A stretch of DNA of 64,000 bases. Source: Chiridota heheva. Lineage: Eukaryota > Echinodermata > Holothuroidea > Apodida > Chiridotidae. Numbering within the stretch: the first letter of the stretch is position 1; every line of letters begins with the position of its first letter. Below the pieces are notes generated by a model that was not told the DNA's origin, made no database searches, and saw only the letters and a list, made by a program, of their open reading frames with translations. Where the stretch lies: NCBI GenBank assembly GCA_020152595.1, contig JAIGNY010002845.1, positions 1,489,001 through 1,553,000 on the forward strand, in the 5' to 3' direction. Positions 23,346 through 33,654 of the stretch are shown in pieces. A program made the position numbers and the translations under genes.

Positions 23346-24134
23346 TCATGGTTCAAAAGGATGGAATTCTCTCATGGAATCGAACCAGTAAACATCCGCC
23401 TCTCGAAGCCGGATTTCACCAATGTCTTCGATCATCTCTCCCAACTTTTCAAGTTCCTTTTCTACAGCAGACAAATCATTTTCAGGTATGTGTTTATATT
23501 TGTATACCAGGCTTATATGGAAACTGATCTTTGACAAAGTACTATCCTCGAGTGATAACAGTTCAGAAAATAATTTTCTTTGGTGGTACGTTTTGGCCGT
23601 ATCGTCTTCTTTCAACTGTGGCATAATCTTGATTACTTTTACGTTTGATGGGGTGAGTGGCTTGCCTTCAAAAATAAACTCACCAGAAGCAATATTTCTG
23701 CAAATTTCTCTTGCTTGAAGAAACTGTTGAGCAACGGCAGCTGAATCTGGCAAACCTTTCACCGGAAGGGAATTACCCTTGTTCAACCAATTACGTATTG
23801 CAGGAATAGGCTCGCGCACCTCACACCAAATGTCAAACACGGTCATGTGATAACTAGAAGCTGGCAGGGCCGTGTAGTACTTACTCAATATAGAACTCTG
23901 TATAAACCTTTCTAACATTTCCAATTTATGATCAATTTCACACATTCGAATGATGGTGTATCCGTAAAATGGCACATACTTCCCTTTTCCGTCCATCTTT
24001 CGAATTTCAATACCTTTCAGAATAGTGCTACCTCCTCTTTGGTCAAAAATAAATTTATAGACTATAAAATCTATGAATATGGAAAGGAAAACAAAGAATG
24101 TTGTCCGAAGCAAGATGACACAGTTCTGCCTCAT
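23346..24134 (-). CDS. membrane-anchored 2H phosphodiesterase (DUF1868-like), copy A
   Basis: 262 residues. Residues 5-29 form an N-terminal hydrophobic anchor after a short basic start, followed by a short stalk and the catalytic domain from about residue 50. The two signature motifs of 2H phosphoesterases are present: SSYHMTVF (H96, T98) and SFHISLVY (H206, S208), 110 residues apart. GKYVPFYGYTII and YYTALPASSYHMTVF resemble the DUF1868 branch of the superfamily. 2H enzymes act on 2',3'-cyclic phosphates, cyclic nucleotides or 2'-5' linked oligonucleotides; the substrate here cannot be inferred. I chose the ATG at 24132-24134 because it is the one Met conserved in all three copies; an in-frame ATG 17 codons upstream is ATA in copy B. 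The 5' UTR appears split by a 78-bp intron. Confidence 0.82.
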   Translation of the reverse strand: MRQNCVILLRTTFFVFLSIFIDFIVYKFIFDQRGGSTILKGIEIRKMDGKGKYVPFYGYTIIRMCEIDHKLEMLERFIQSSILSKYYTALPASSYHMTVFDIWCEVREPIPAIRNWLNKGNSLPVKGLPDSAAVAQQFLQAREICRNIASGEFIFEGKPLTPSNVKVIKIMPQLKEDDTAKTYHQRKLFSELLSLEDSTLSKISFHISLVYKYKHIPENDLSAVEKELEKLGEMIEDIGEIRLREADVYWFDSMREFHPFEP

Positions 24135-24249
24135 TGTTCTTGTGGTTCTGCAAGCTGAGTAAAGATGATGTGAGCTCAAACCCATTTGTCAGAGCTAAAA
24201 TACCAGAATATCTCTCACCGCTCTTGATTGGCCTCACCAAACAAAGTAC

Positions 24250-24327
24250 CTGTAGAAGAAGAAATACATAGGACTGCAGAAAACATTTCTTTAAATAATT
24301 AGTAACACCTCTGGGAACATTACTTAC
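24250..24327 (-). other. probable 78-bp 5'-UTR intron of copy A
   Basis: On the minus strand a donor CAT|GTAAGT (GT at 24327-24326) and an acceptor TTCTTCTACAG (ending 24250) flank 78 bp. An ATG just upstream of the donor opens a frame that overlaps the coding start in another frame, spliced or not (24055-24354). Unit B keeps the acceptor, but its donor has changed to GTAACT. Confidence 0.5.
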
Positions 24328-24339
24328 ATGTAGTTTGTC

Positions 24340-24880
24340 TATATCGAAAATCATGAAGAAAATGTTTTTTTTATTAATAATTGGTCAACAGGGCTACACA
24401 ATTTTTTGAATTTTCAAAAGCAATTATTTAGTGAACATTTAGAAATATTCTACAATATAGGGGTAAGTATAGAAATCAGGTTCTCTTTTGGAAAATACCC
24501 CCTTGTCACAAGCTTCCAAGGTCCATTAAGTATGGAATGCTGTAATATCAATAGAGGACTCCTACGTAATTCAAAAAGCTGAATCAAACTTCGAATATGG
24601 ATATTGCGGCTTGTGTCGCAAGGTGAAAAAAGAAGTCTTCCTGTAATAAAGGACTTGTTGCAAGAACTTCTTAATATTTTAAGTCAAAACTAGGTTCATG
24701 GCTTAACCCCGGCTTGTGTTGCACAGTCGCGACGTGGACGGAGTTATGGATTGTACTGAGCTTAAATAGAGAAGGATGCATATTCATGTGTGATAAATGA
24801 GGTAAATGGAGCGTGATCATGCGACTGACACTAGTCAGGGGAACATGTTCTACTGGAGTATTACAATATATATAATTATA
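24340..24880 (-). promoter_or_regulatory. upstream region of 2H-phosphodiesterase copy A
   Basis: Blocks here recur in unit B (27580-28130) and, diverged, at 39080-39560. They include (minus strand) TCACGCTCCATT, CATGAATATGCAT, TTTTGACTTAA and CAAGCCGGGGTTA. A TATTTAA-like word (minus TCTATTTAAGCTC, near 24760) could serve as a TATA element. The transcription start is not determined. Confidence 0.45.
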
Positions 24881-25994
24881 ATACAATTATTATACATATA
24901 TAATTATATTACAATTTTTGGAAATTTGAAGATCAGGGTAAGGAGAATTCTAAAAGAAGGAAATTCAAATAAATTATGAAAAGAGCATGCCTACCCATGT
25001 CCGAAGTAAGACAGAAGACACCGATTGAATCGTAGAAAACAACACTTTATTGAGGGAAATTACAAGGGATGGAATGCCATGTGGGACATGGGATGCCATG
25101 TGGAGCTTCGTGTGAGATGCCATTTCTATAATTGGCCGGGTCGATATGGTGTCAATTTGCATGGGCATGCAAACCAAGACGGTATTAACCACTTTAGTTT
25201 AATAGTAGAACCTGCTAGAAAAATAAATTGATGAAAGCTAGGTATTTATATACATTGCCAAAGATACCCTACTTCAATAAATTTTGGAAAATTGCTTCTA
25301 ATCATACAGAAACAACCAATTAACGCTCAATGAAATACATAAACATTTTCTATGGAATTACCTGTATGACATCATCAAACACCAATTCATCATACTGTAC
25401 AAAAGCTTTAAATGCACTTAGGAAATCTTTAAAATCCATATCTCCTGAACGGAATATGATTTCAACCTGATTTTTGTACCAAATTGGCTCTAAAAGTATG
25501 CTCTTTTAAATACAATTTTACAAAAAAAAATCATCGGAATATTCCTTTGAGTGATATGGCTTGGTAGATAATATTCCTAATGGATCAGAGATAAAACTGA
25601 TACTTGAAGAAGCCCTCGGCCGAAAGTTGAGGGCATGTTATTCTGGAGACTTTTCTTGCATTATGTGATAGTGTGAAATTTTGACATAAAAGTTAAAATC
25701 GACCGCATTTATTTGAAGTGAATGCTTAATTAATTTTCAACAAAATAAACATTTGGACTCAAAATGTCCCAAAATACAAACTACAAACAAATATTGCTAC
25801 CCATTTTTTGTTTCATTATTATTATTTCAATCGATTCCAGACCTGCCAACCTTTAGGATCACCAAACTGTATTCTTGAACTACAAAAGTTGTATTTTTGA
25901 TAAGAAAAACTACTCTTCAAACAAAATGTACAAAACAAACGTTTACTGTGGCTGAAAAAAAATTACTACTGTACTTTCAGTTTCTCTAATTGTA

Positions 25995-26090
25995 CGAATC
26001 TGAATCTGAATCGGTTAAGTCGGCAAAATCAATCCTTTAAGAGAACATGAACGCCAACCGAGCGTAAAAAGTATGAGTAAAAAAAAATAT
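25995..26090 (-). mobile_element. CR1-like 3' tail fragment (unit B)
   Basis: Duplicate of the unit-A fragment. It has one extra GATTCA tail unit, and the A-rich stretch beyond it is shorter. Confidence 0.65.
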
Positions 26091-26569
26091 ATAAAAAAAA
26101 TAGATAAAATAAATCGTATTCTGGTGCCAAAAAACGTACAATCGTATTCTCAACATTTTCCCGTATTAAATACGGCAAAATCGTACTAGTTGGCAGGTCT
26201 GCAATTTGACTTTCTTACTTATCAGATTTTTCATGACTTTGAATTAGGGACTTAGGATGGGTCACCTCACAGTAAAAACCCAAACACTTCCTGGTTAAAA
26301 GCAGCGAAATTGAACAGGTAAAATTGCGCGTGAAATTTCCTATAAATTGAGTAAATTTACTGTTTACTGAGTAATTTTTTGTTTAAGTGTATCAATGTTC
26401 AGTTTGATAAATTCCACAATTAAACTCCCAATCAGGAAGTAAGCATACAAACAGGAAAGTAAATTCCTCTCAAAGGGAAAAATATGCCCCCCCCCCTTCC
26501 ATCTCACCCCTTAAGACTCCTTTGCTGGTTTGAAAAGTAAAGCAAGATATATTGCCACAAGATATTCAA

Positions 26570-27358
26570 TCATGGTTCAAAAGGATGGAATTCTCTCATG
26601 GAATCGAACCAGTAAACATCTGCCTCTCGAAGCCGGATTTCACCAATGTCTTCGATCATCTCTCCCAACTTTTCAAGTTCCTTTTCTACAGCAGACAAAT
26701 CGTCTTCAGGTATGTGTTTATATTTGTACGCCAGGCTTATATGGAAACTGATCTTCGACAAAGTACTATCCTCGAGTGATAACAGTTCAGAAAATAATTT
26801 TCTTTGGTGGTACGTTTTGGCGGTATCGTCTTCTTTCAACTGTGGCATAATCTTGATCACTTTTACGTTTGATGGGGTGAGTGGCTTGCCTTCAAAAATA
26901 AACTCACCAGAAGCAATATTTCTGCAAATTTCTCTTGCTTGAAGAAACTGTTGAGCAATGGCAGCTGAATCTGGCAAACCTTTCACCGGAAGGGAATTAC
27001 CCTTGTTCAACCAATTACGTATTGCAGGAATAGGCTCGCGCACCTCACTCCAAATGTCGAACACGGTCATGTGATAACTAGAAGCTGGCAGGGCCGTGTA
27101 GTACTTACTCAATATAGAACTCTGTATAAACCTTTCTAACATTTCCAATTTATGATCAATTTCACACATTCGAATGATGGTGTATCCGTAAAATGGCACT
27201 TACTTCCCTTTTCCGTCCATCTTTCGAATTTCAATACCTTTTAGAATAGTGGTACCTCCTCTTTGGTCAAAATTAAATTTATAGACTATAAAACCTATGA
27301 ATATGGAAAGGAAAACAAAGAATGTTGTCCGAAGCAAGATGACACAGTTCTGCCTCAT
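26570..27358 (-). pseudogene. 2H phosphodiesterase copy B, interrupted by one stop codon
   Basis: Same layout and length as copy A: anchor, stalk, HMTV and HISL motifs all readable. Codon 53 (Tyr in copies A and C) is TAA at 27200-27202, just before the catalytic domain. Downstream the frame stays open to the end, with 209 uninterrupted codons, so the loss looks recent. At three protein positions where A and B differ (A: C, V, N; B: S, A, D) B agrees with copy C, so A carries the derived residues. The nonsense base also creates a perfect donor word GTAAGT. It could instead be a sequencing error or a polymorphic null. Confidence 0.8.
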
Positions 27359-27579
27359 TGTTCTTGTGGTTCTGCAAGCTGAGTAAAGATGATGTGAGCT
27401 CAAACCTATTTGTCAGAGCTAAAATACCAGAATATCTGTCATCGCTCTTGATTGGCCTCACCAAACAAAGTACCTGTAGAAGGAGAAATACATAGGACTG
27501 CAGAAAACATTTCTTTAAATAATCAATTACACCTCTGGGAACATTAGTTACATGTAGTTTGTCTATATCGAAAATCATG

Positions 27580-28130
27580 AAATCCATTAATAATTGGTCA
27601 ACAGGGCTACACAATTTTTTAAATTTTCAAAAACAATTATTTAGTGAACATTTAGAAATATTCTACATTATAGGAGTAACTGTAGAAATCAGGTTCTCTT
27701 TTGGAAAATACCCCCTTGTCACAAGCTTCCAAGGTCCATTAAGTATGGAATGATGTAATATCAATAGAGGACTCCTACGTAGTTCAAAAAGCTGAATCAA
27801 ACTTCGAATATGGATATTGCGGCTTGTGTCGCAAGGTGAAAAAAGAAGTCTTCCTTTAATAAAGGACTTGTTGCAAGAACTTCTTAATATTTTAAGTCAA
27901 AACTAGGTTCATGGCTTAACCCCGGCTTGTGTTGCACAGTCGCGACGTGTAAGGAGTTATGGATTGTACTGAGCTTAAATAGAAAAGGATGCATATTCAT
28001 GTGTGATAGATAAATGAGGTAAATGGAGCGTGATCATGCGACTGACACTAGTCAGGGGAACATGTTCTACTGGAGTATTACAATATATATAATTATAATA
28101 CAATTATTATACATATATAATTATATTACA
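27580..28130 (-). promoter_or_regulatory. upstream region of copy B
   Basis: Near-identical to 24340-24880, with a few substitutions and a 4-bp insertion (GATAGATA near 28008). Confidence 0.4.
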
Positions 28131-28275
28131 ATTTTTGGAAATTTGAAGATCAGGGTAAGGAGAATTCTAAAAGTAGGAAAATCAAATAAATTATGAAAAG
28201 AGCATGCCTACCCATGTCCGAAGTAAGACAGAAGACACCGATTGAATCGTAGAAAACAACACTTTATTGAGGGAA

Positions 28276-29277
28276 AATCACGCATAAAATAACAAGGCAA
28301 AATGGAACCTAGCCAACAGACGAGGTGGTAATCAAAAACATATGTGTTGGCGTAGGCCTATATGGTTGAAATGCCAAATTTGTAGGTCAGCCACCATAAT
28401 ATTGATTCAAGGAACATGTACATTGATCAGTAATAAAATGAACACAAACTATCATTGGAAAAATGAAAAATATTCTTCGGTCTTCCATATCGAAATATTT
28501 CAGATTTCAACATTGAAACTATTGTGGAAAACCACACCTAGGCTATAGGCCTATACTAATCTACCTGCCTCTCAGTCTGAAGAAGTAAAGTAGGCATGAG
28601 CCTATTCACATTGCGTAGAACAGAACAGCATGGTAGGCCCTATAGGTTTTTGTAGGCCTACCCTTGGACCCCTCCAACTTGGCAAAACCGTACTGCTTCG
28701 TGTATCGCGCAAAGCTTTGTTTTTACTGCAGAAAATGACGTCATCTTCCGGATGTGCCGTGGCACCAACTAAGTGAATAGGCCAAAGGCCGTGAGACGAA
28801 ACTTATATAGACCTAGGTTAGTGTTACGAAATTAAGCATTTGAAGAATAGAAGAATAACAAAGAAATGTATCAATTAAGTACCCTACGCAAATTGTTGGA
28901 TTTAAAATTTTGTTATTACGGATTTAATTTTATCGCTGCTTTTTGTGCACTTTTTAGTTTAGGTAATTGATTTTGACGTCATCCATGGATTAACTGCGAA
29001 AAAACTGACAAACCATATGCCATGCACAATGCATGCAGGTATTTTTCGCGATACCGGTACGGTACCGTATACCATGCCAAAGTGTTTATTACTCATTATT
29101 TGTCTGAACATGACAGATTGAAACGTTAAACTTAAAGCATTTTTAAGGAATTACTGCGTTGCCTTATCGATGTTGTTATGCATTACGCCTAGGCCCTAGC
29201 CTAGTTGGTGAGGTTCGGCCAACACCTTAGGCCACTAATTAATAATAATTTAACAGTAGCGATGGGCCTAGCCACAT
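28276..29277. other. no gene seen; dispersed repeat with CRE/ETS words
   Basis: Unique sequence after the tandem duplication. Includes a repeat piece at about 28690-28790 shared with 59040-59120 (CGTCATCTTCCGGATGTG, then GTGGCACC), a second CRE octamer at 28974, and several TAGGCCTA words. Confidence 0.5.
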
Positions 29278-29575
29278 GGGCCTTATCCCCACCGTCAGAA
29301 CTAATACAAGAAATAATCATGACCTTAATTTCCAGGTTCCCTATGCTAAAAAGAATGTATATAAACACTCTTTCTTCCCTCACACAAAGGATTGGAATGC
29401 TTTACCGTCAGACATTGTACATGCACCAAGTCTCAACTGTTTCAAAGCTAAACTTACTAACACTCGTATTGCTAACTAGTTTTTTTGTAAAGTTTTTTTT
29501 TATACTCATACTTTTTACGCTCGGTGGGCGTTCATGTCCTCTTGAAGGATTTTTACCGACTTAAGCGGTTCAATT
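29278..29575 (+). mobile_element. CR1-like element, 5'-truncated copy
   Basis: About 300 bp matching the 3' end of the minus-strand element at 33.65-34.0 kb, in the opposite orientation. It encodes readable pieces of the same C-terminus (TVRTNTRNNHDLNFQVPYA, NVYKHSFFPHTKDWNALPSD), with a small deletion before DWNALPSD. 5' truncation is the usual result of target-primed reverse transcription. Confidence 0.8.
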
Positions 29576-29579
29576 TCAC

Positions 29580-30800
29580 ATTACGTCCCCGATGTGATTA
29601 TTATTGCTGTCGGCCGTTTAATAAAGGCTAGGCTAGCCAAATGCGTGCGTAGTCGGACATCTGCGATCCTTCGACTGCTCAAGATTTGCAATGTTATAAT
29701 AACTGAGGTGGAACTAGGCCTAGTTATTGAAGCCTAGTTTAGGGTTGGGATTCTCGGGTAGTATGAAAAAGTATGGTGAAAAAGGACTGAAGAATTACCA
29801 AGTTAACCTATTCAAATTCAGACCTAACCGTTAGGCCTACATTCTTGCAAGACCAAATGCAAGTTAGAACTTGACTAACAAGAATTTAGGCTACGACTTG
29901 CTTCAGATTAGCTGTCAGACCTAACTTGATTCGCATGGTGGTTTGTTGTGCATACTGCTTGAATTTTAAACAACACATTGTAAATAATAATTCATGAGGA
30001 ATACTGGAAACCCATATTTGTCAAATTAATCTTATTCATGCCACTCGTATTAAGGTAAGGCAAATAGCTATGTAGGCTACATATTAGCTCTATGGCACAT
30101 GCATGCTATTATTGTTACAGTTGGGTTCATTTTGTTTGTCAGGAAAAGCTATTGACTCTTATTATCAGTTTATCATGTTCAACTTATAAGATGGGTAGCT
30201 TTGCCATGCCTATCTCAAACCTTGAAGCTGTCTGGTGTTGAAGGGAAAAACATTAATTAATTAAATTGTGTGAAGGTAAAGGAAGTAAAAATGTTAATTA
30301 CTATAGGAAATATATATCAATTGACTCAAACAAGTGGTACAGGTTACATGGAATGGTGTGTAAACCCAGGTGTTTAAAACAGATCAACACATATTATTCT
30401 GCCATAAACTTCTAAAAAGTATTCCCTCTAAATTTTCATGTACATTTATGATAGAGGAATTGGAACTTTATTTTGGAGGTAAACCAATTTACACAAGAAT
30501 AAGTAAAAAGCTTTGATATCACAATTTTGATTTAGATTTACTGCAATAGTCACCTGTAAACATTTAACTTTAGTGACAATCAACTTTACAAACATTACTG
30601 GCAGTTTCCTTGTGAGACATCCTCTGTGGATGACCATACTGCCATAAGTCCTCCACTTATCATCACTACAGCTTTAGCTGAAATCAGCAAACTTTGTGTA
30701 AATGATGCTGATGTAGGTATAGATATACTACCAGACTACAGTATGTTATTATTTCACAATATGAGTTTGATATGTTCTATATTTCCTAACCGAATGACAC
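29580..30800. other. no gene seen
   Basis: AT-rich with four to five GGCCTA-type words. No exon-like signal. Confidence 0.45.
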
Positions 30801-30805
30801 AGTAT

Positions 30806-30850
30806 TGACGTCATGAAAAGACACACGGTTGAAGATTCTGTCAAACGCCA
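30806..30850 (+). repeat. CRE-headed 45-bp motif, copy 1
   Basis: TGACGTCATGAAAAGACAC then GGTTGAAGATTCTGTC. It recurs inverted at about 32000-32040 and directly at about 33543-33585. The arrangement suggests ends of a DNA transposon family; no target duplication was resolved. Confidence 0.55.
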
Positions 30851-31075
30851 TCCAGCCCCGGTGGTATCCTGAAACAGGTTTTTTTTCCTGTTCCTGGACT
30901 TAAGAAATAAAAGCTTCCTTTCCACAATACGACTGGGCGTCCAGCATCCAGTCCCAGTGATATCCAGTAAAACTCAGGTCTATTTATTTTTCCCCAATAC
31001 GATTGGGCATCCAGCCACAGTGGTATCCTCAAATAGTTTATTTCTTCCACTATGACTGGGCATCAGTGGTATCTC
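30841..31075 (-). repeat. degenerate 60-80 bp tandem repeat
   Basis: Four diverged units built on ATACGAYTGGGCATCCAGCC followed by AGTGGTATCC and a T-rich spacer. The minus-strand frame through them is a by-product. Confidence 0.65.
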
Positions 31076-31079
31076 ACTG

Positions 31080-31999
31080 CGCAGTCAGTTCCCAGCCTTG
31101 CGAAAAGTAGCTTATTCTCTTCTGTGCGTATTCCGGCCACTCGCATTTATGAAATATGAGCTTAAACATGCTGTTTTTCGAAGGATTACATCTTCGTTGC
31201 TGTACAAAAAAGGCATCATTATATGAAATTTAAGCAAATAAAGGGTTGAAAATATTATCCATCAACATTTTAAGAAATAAATCGTGCAAAAATAATGAAA
31301 ATCTGAGGATTTAATAAAGATTAAAACTTTGAAAAAACGCTGTCGATAAACGTGGTCACATAATACATTTCTAGTCTTGGGCAATCTTTACATATGTAAA
31401 TAGAAAAATTCCTTTTTGCTGCTTCTTCAATTACGTCATCGCAACGTTTCTTTAGTTTGCAGCAAATTGTTGAGCGGATAGACTGTCTTGACGGTAATTT
31501 GGTAGAAAATTCATCGTTTGTACATCTACTTGGAAAAAAACTAACAAATACCGTGGCTACACGAAGAAGGGAGTCTTCAGCGAATGTGAGTAGAGTAAAA
31601 AAGTGTAATTAAGATTCGCGAGTGGTCAAAAAAAAGGAATGTTCATATACGGTTCGATAGTCGCGTTAGAAAGAGTCCTACCTTTCTTTACATAGGCCTG
31701 TACTAGTAGTCAGCATATGGTTGCCATAACGATTAGGAACACCTGTGGCTAGGCTAGGCCCACTGGCACTGGCAGAAAGCTTATTGTGTCGTCTAATGAA
31801 TTATTGATCAATTTTACCTTAATTTGAAGGAAGCCGGTCATGAGCTCGACATAAATTTGAACCAAAAATTAAGGCAATATATTAGTACACAAATCCAGAC
31901 GACAATTACGCAAAATTGGAAGTCCGAAAATTCGGTATCAATGGAAAGAAAAATCAGCGAAACTCGCACCTGCATTTACCACTTTTGGTGAGCGTTGCA
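31080..31999. other. no gene seen
   Basis: AT-rich stretch between repeat motifs. No splice-bounded open frame noted. Confidence 0.4.
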
Positions 32000-32040
32000 A
32001 TCGACAGAATCTTTGACCGGGTGTCTTTTTTATGACGTCA
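32000..32040 (-). repeat. CRE-headed motif, copy 2 (inverted)
   Basis: CAATCGACAGAATCTTTGAC, then CGGGTGTCTTTTTTATGACG. Reverse-complement match to the motifs at 30806 and 33543. Confidence 0.55.
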
Positions 32041-32088
32041 TTTTGACGTCATTTTGACGTAATTTCTTCTTATGGCTTTTTGACGTCA
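32033..32088. promoter_or_regulatory. cluster of three perfect CRE octamers plus one variant
   Basis: TGACGTCA at 32033, 32044 and 32081 and TGACGTAA at 32055, with TTCTTCTTAYGG between repeats. TGACGTCA is the full CREB/ATF palindrome. The cluster begins inside the inverted-repeat motif, so it may have arisen by duplication of a transposon end rather than as an enhancer. No gene start is visible nearby. Confidence 0.5.
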
Positions 32089-32089
32089 T

Positions 32090-33186
32090 TTCTTCTTACG
32101 GCAGCTTGCACAGAGTGATGTCACACTGAAGTCGCAAATCATAACGCAAAGGCCACTATGATTTTGCGCACACCGTCATGTGATACATCACCTGATTAAA
32201 GTTTTTGAAAATTTCCCGCGGGATATCCTGACACTTTTTACTTTCTTGATATCTAAATGTTTGTTTTCTGGGTCCCACGCACGTTAACAGCAGTAACACT
32301 AGCGTTGGCCAGTTAATTGTATCCATAGGCAGCAAGCTTGCTATACAACTATGACTGATAGCTAATTCTAAATAGCGTTTGTTATGGAGTCTGAGGTACT
32401 ATTAAATGGATAGTGTGTCATTTATTTTGCATGACAGCACTGAATAGGTGGAGTGATTTCATCAGGTGTCATACAAGTGCTTGGAACTTCCAAGTTGTTG
32501 AATGGAAGTAAAATAGCCTAGATTATCTGGGGTCTAAGATTAGGCTATACTTATTAATTAGCCCCTATACTTAATAATTAGTCCCCACCCCACGGGGTGG
32601 GGGTGAATGGGGGTCAGTGACATATGGTTTTGGTATTTAGGGTAGTTCGTGATTTGTTGTGATTTGTGTGAAGGGGGGGCCTGATTTGGGATTCAGGGGG
32701 GGGTGATAGGATTTGGGATTCAGAAGGGGGAGGTGATAGGATTTGGGTGGGGTCCGTATAATGCCAAAACTTCCTTACCTACCATTAACAGGGTTAATTT
32801 AGTATTTGTGACTGCAGTTTAAATTCTTGCAGATCATCATAAGTTGAAGGAAATATTATGGGATATATTTTTCATTTAGAGTAGGCCTAGGCCTACAATT
32901 TTAGACAAAACGGCTGAAACACTTTAGCTTTTTGAGAACTTCATATGTTATAGTGCCATGTTTCTGTAATATTTTTCCGAGAATTGTGACCCCCTATCCC
33001 CCCTTTCATTTCAATGTGAAATGTATTTCTTTCTTAACGTAAATTCCAGGAAAAGAGAAACAATAGCCAATATTGAATGGGAAGGGGGGAGAACAATTAT
33101 TATAGTGAGTCATTGAAGGGGGACACTGACGGCGTCAATGGAATTATTAAAATGTCCTTATGTACAACACCTCTTCACATCGGCCT
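32090..33186. other. no gene seen; G-rich tracts
   Basis: Contains a G-rich segment (32580-32760) with repeated GATAGGATTTGGGATTCAG words and little else. Confidence 0.45.
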
Positions 33187-33210
33187 AAAAAAAAAAAAAA
33201 AAAAAAAAAA
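33187..33210 (+). repeat. poly-A run of 24
   Basis: Uninterrupted A24. It could be the tail of an old retroposition on the plus strand, but no body is recognisable upstream. Confidence 0.8.
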
Positions 33211-33542
33211 GACCAAAACCCGCTGGTGACCCCCTATCGAAAGTACCATCATCCGAGAGATATTAGATGGTACTTTTTGAAAAACATCACAAAATATCCT
33301 AAATGTATAACATTCTGGTACAAAAAGGACCCCGAGCTTGACTCTTTCATCATCGCTTTCAATATTGAGAATGATTAGTTCCGTTTTACACTAAGTTCAG
33401 CCTTCACCTCCCGTAGTCTTGCAATTGACCACAGACCCACGTGTGTTTACAAGCCGCGCGAGTGTTCATTCTGTCATTGTTCAATATTACGAGAATAATA
33501 CAAAAAATTACGTCATTGATCTAAAAGCGTCTACTCACTTTA

Positions 33543-33585
33543 ACGTCATAAAAAGACACTCGGTTGAAGATTCTGTCGATTGCGG
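33543..33585 (+). repeat. CRE-headed motif, copy 3
   Basis: ACGTCATAAAAAGACACTCG then GTTGAAGATTCTGTCGATTG, parallel to copy 1 and inverted to copy 2. Confidence 0.55.
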
Positions 33586-33654
33586 TTAGCGTCAGATCTT
33601 GTTTATTTTGGGGCATTACGTAGTTGGTGGGTTCGGAACAGCTGGTTCTTTTGT

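Larger units (their letters stand above)
21840..25059. repeat. 3.2-kb tandem segmental duplication, unit A
   Basis: Starts AAGGGATGGAATGCCATGTG in the last minisatellite unit and ends TTTATTGAGGGAAA. Unit B (25064-28275) follows almost immediately in the same orientation and is collinear throughout, with a few small indels and scattered substitutions. Each unit carries, in + strand order, a retroposon tail fragment, the 3' side of a 2H-phosphodiesterase gene, its coding region and its upstream region. Confidence 0.93.
25064..28275. repeat. 3.2-kb tandem segmental duplication, unit B
   Basis: Collinear with unit A. It begins with a single leftover G-rich minisatellite unit, so the duplication junction lies inside that array. 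The homology ends at GAGGGAAAA (28275); unrelated sequence follows. Small indels include a 6-bp GAATCT slippage near 26000. Confidence 0.93.

Noticed and set aside
23422-23718. 98-residue plus-strand frame repeated at 26646 and 62404
   Set aside because: It is the antisense shadow of the 2H-phosphodiesterase coding region; its conservation follows from the sense gene.
24134-24185. 17-codon N-terminal extension of copy A
   Set aside because: Its ATG is ATA in copy B and has no ATG equivalent in copy C, whereas the next Met is conserved in all three.
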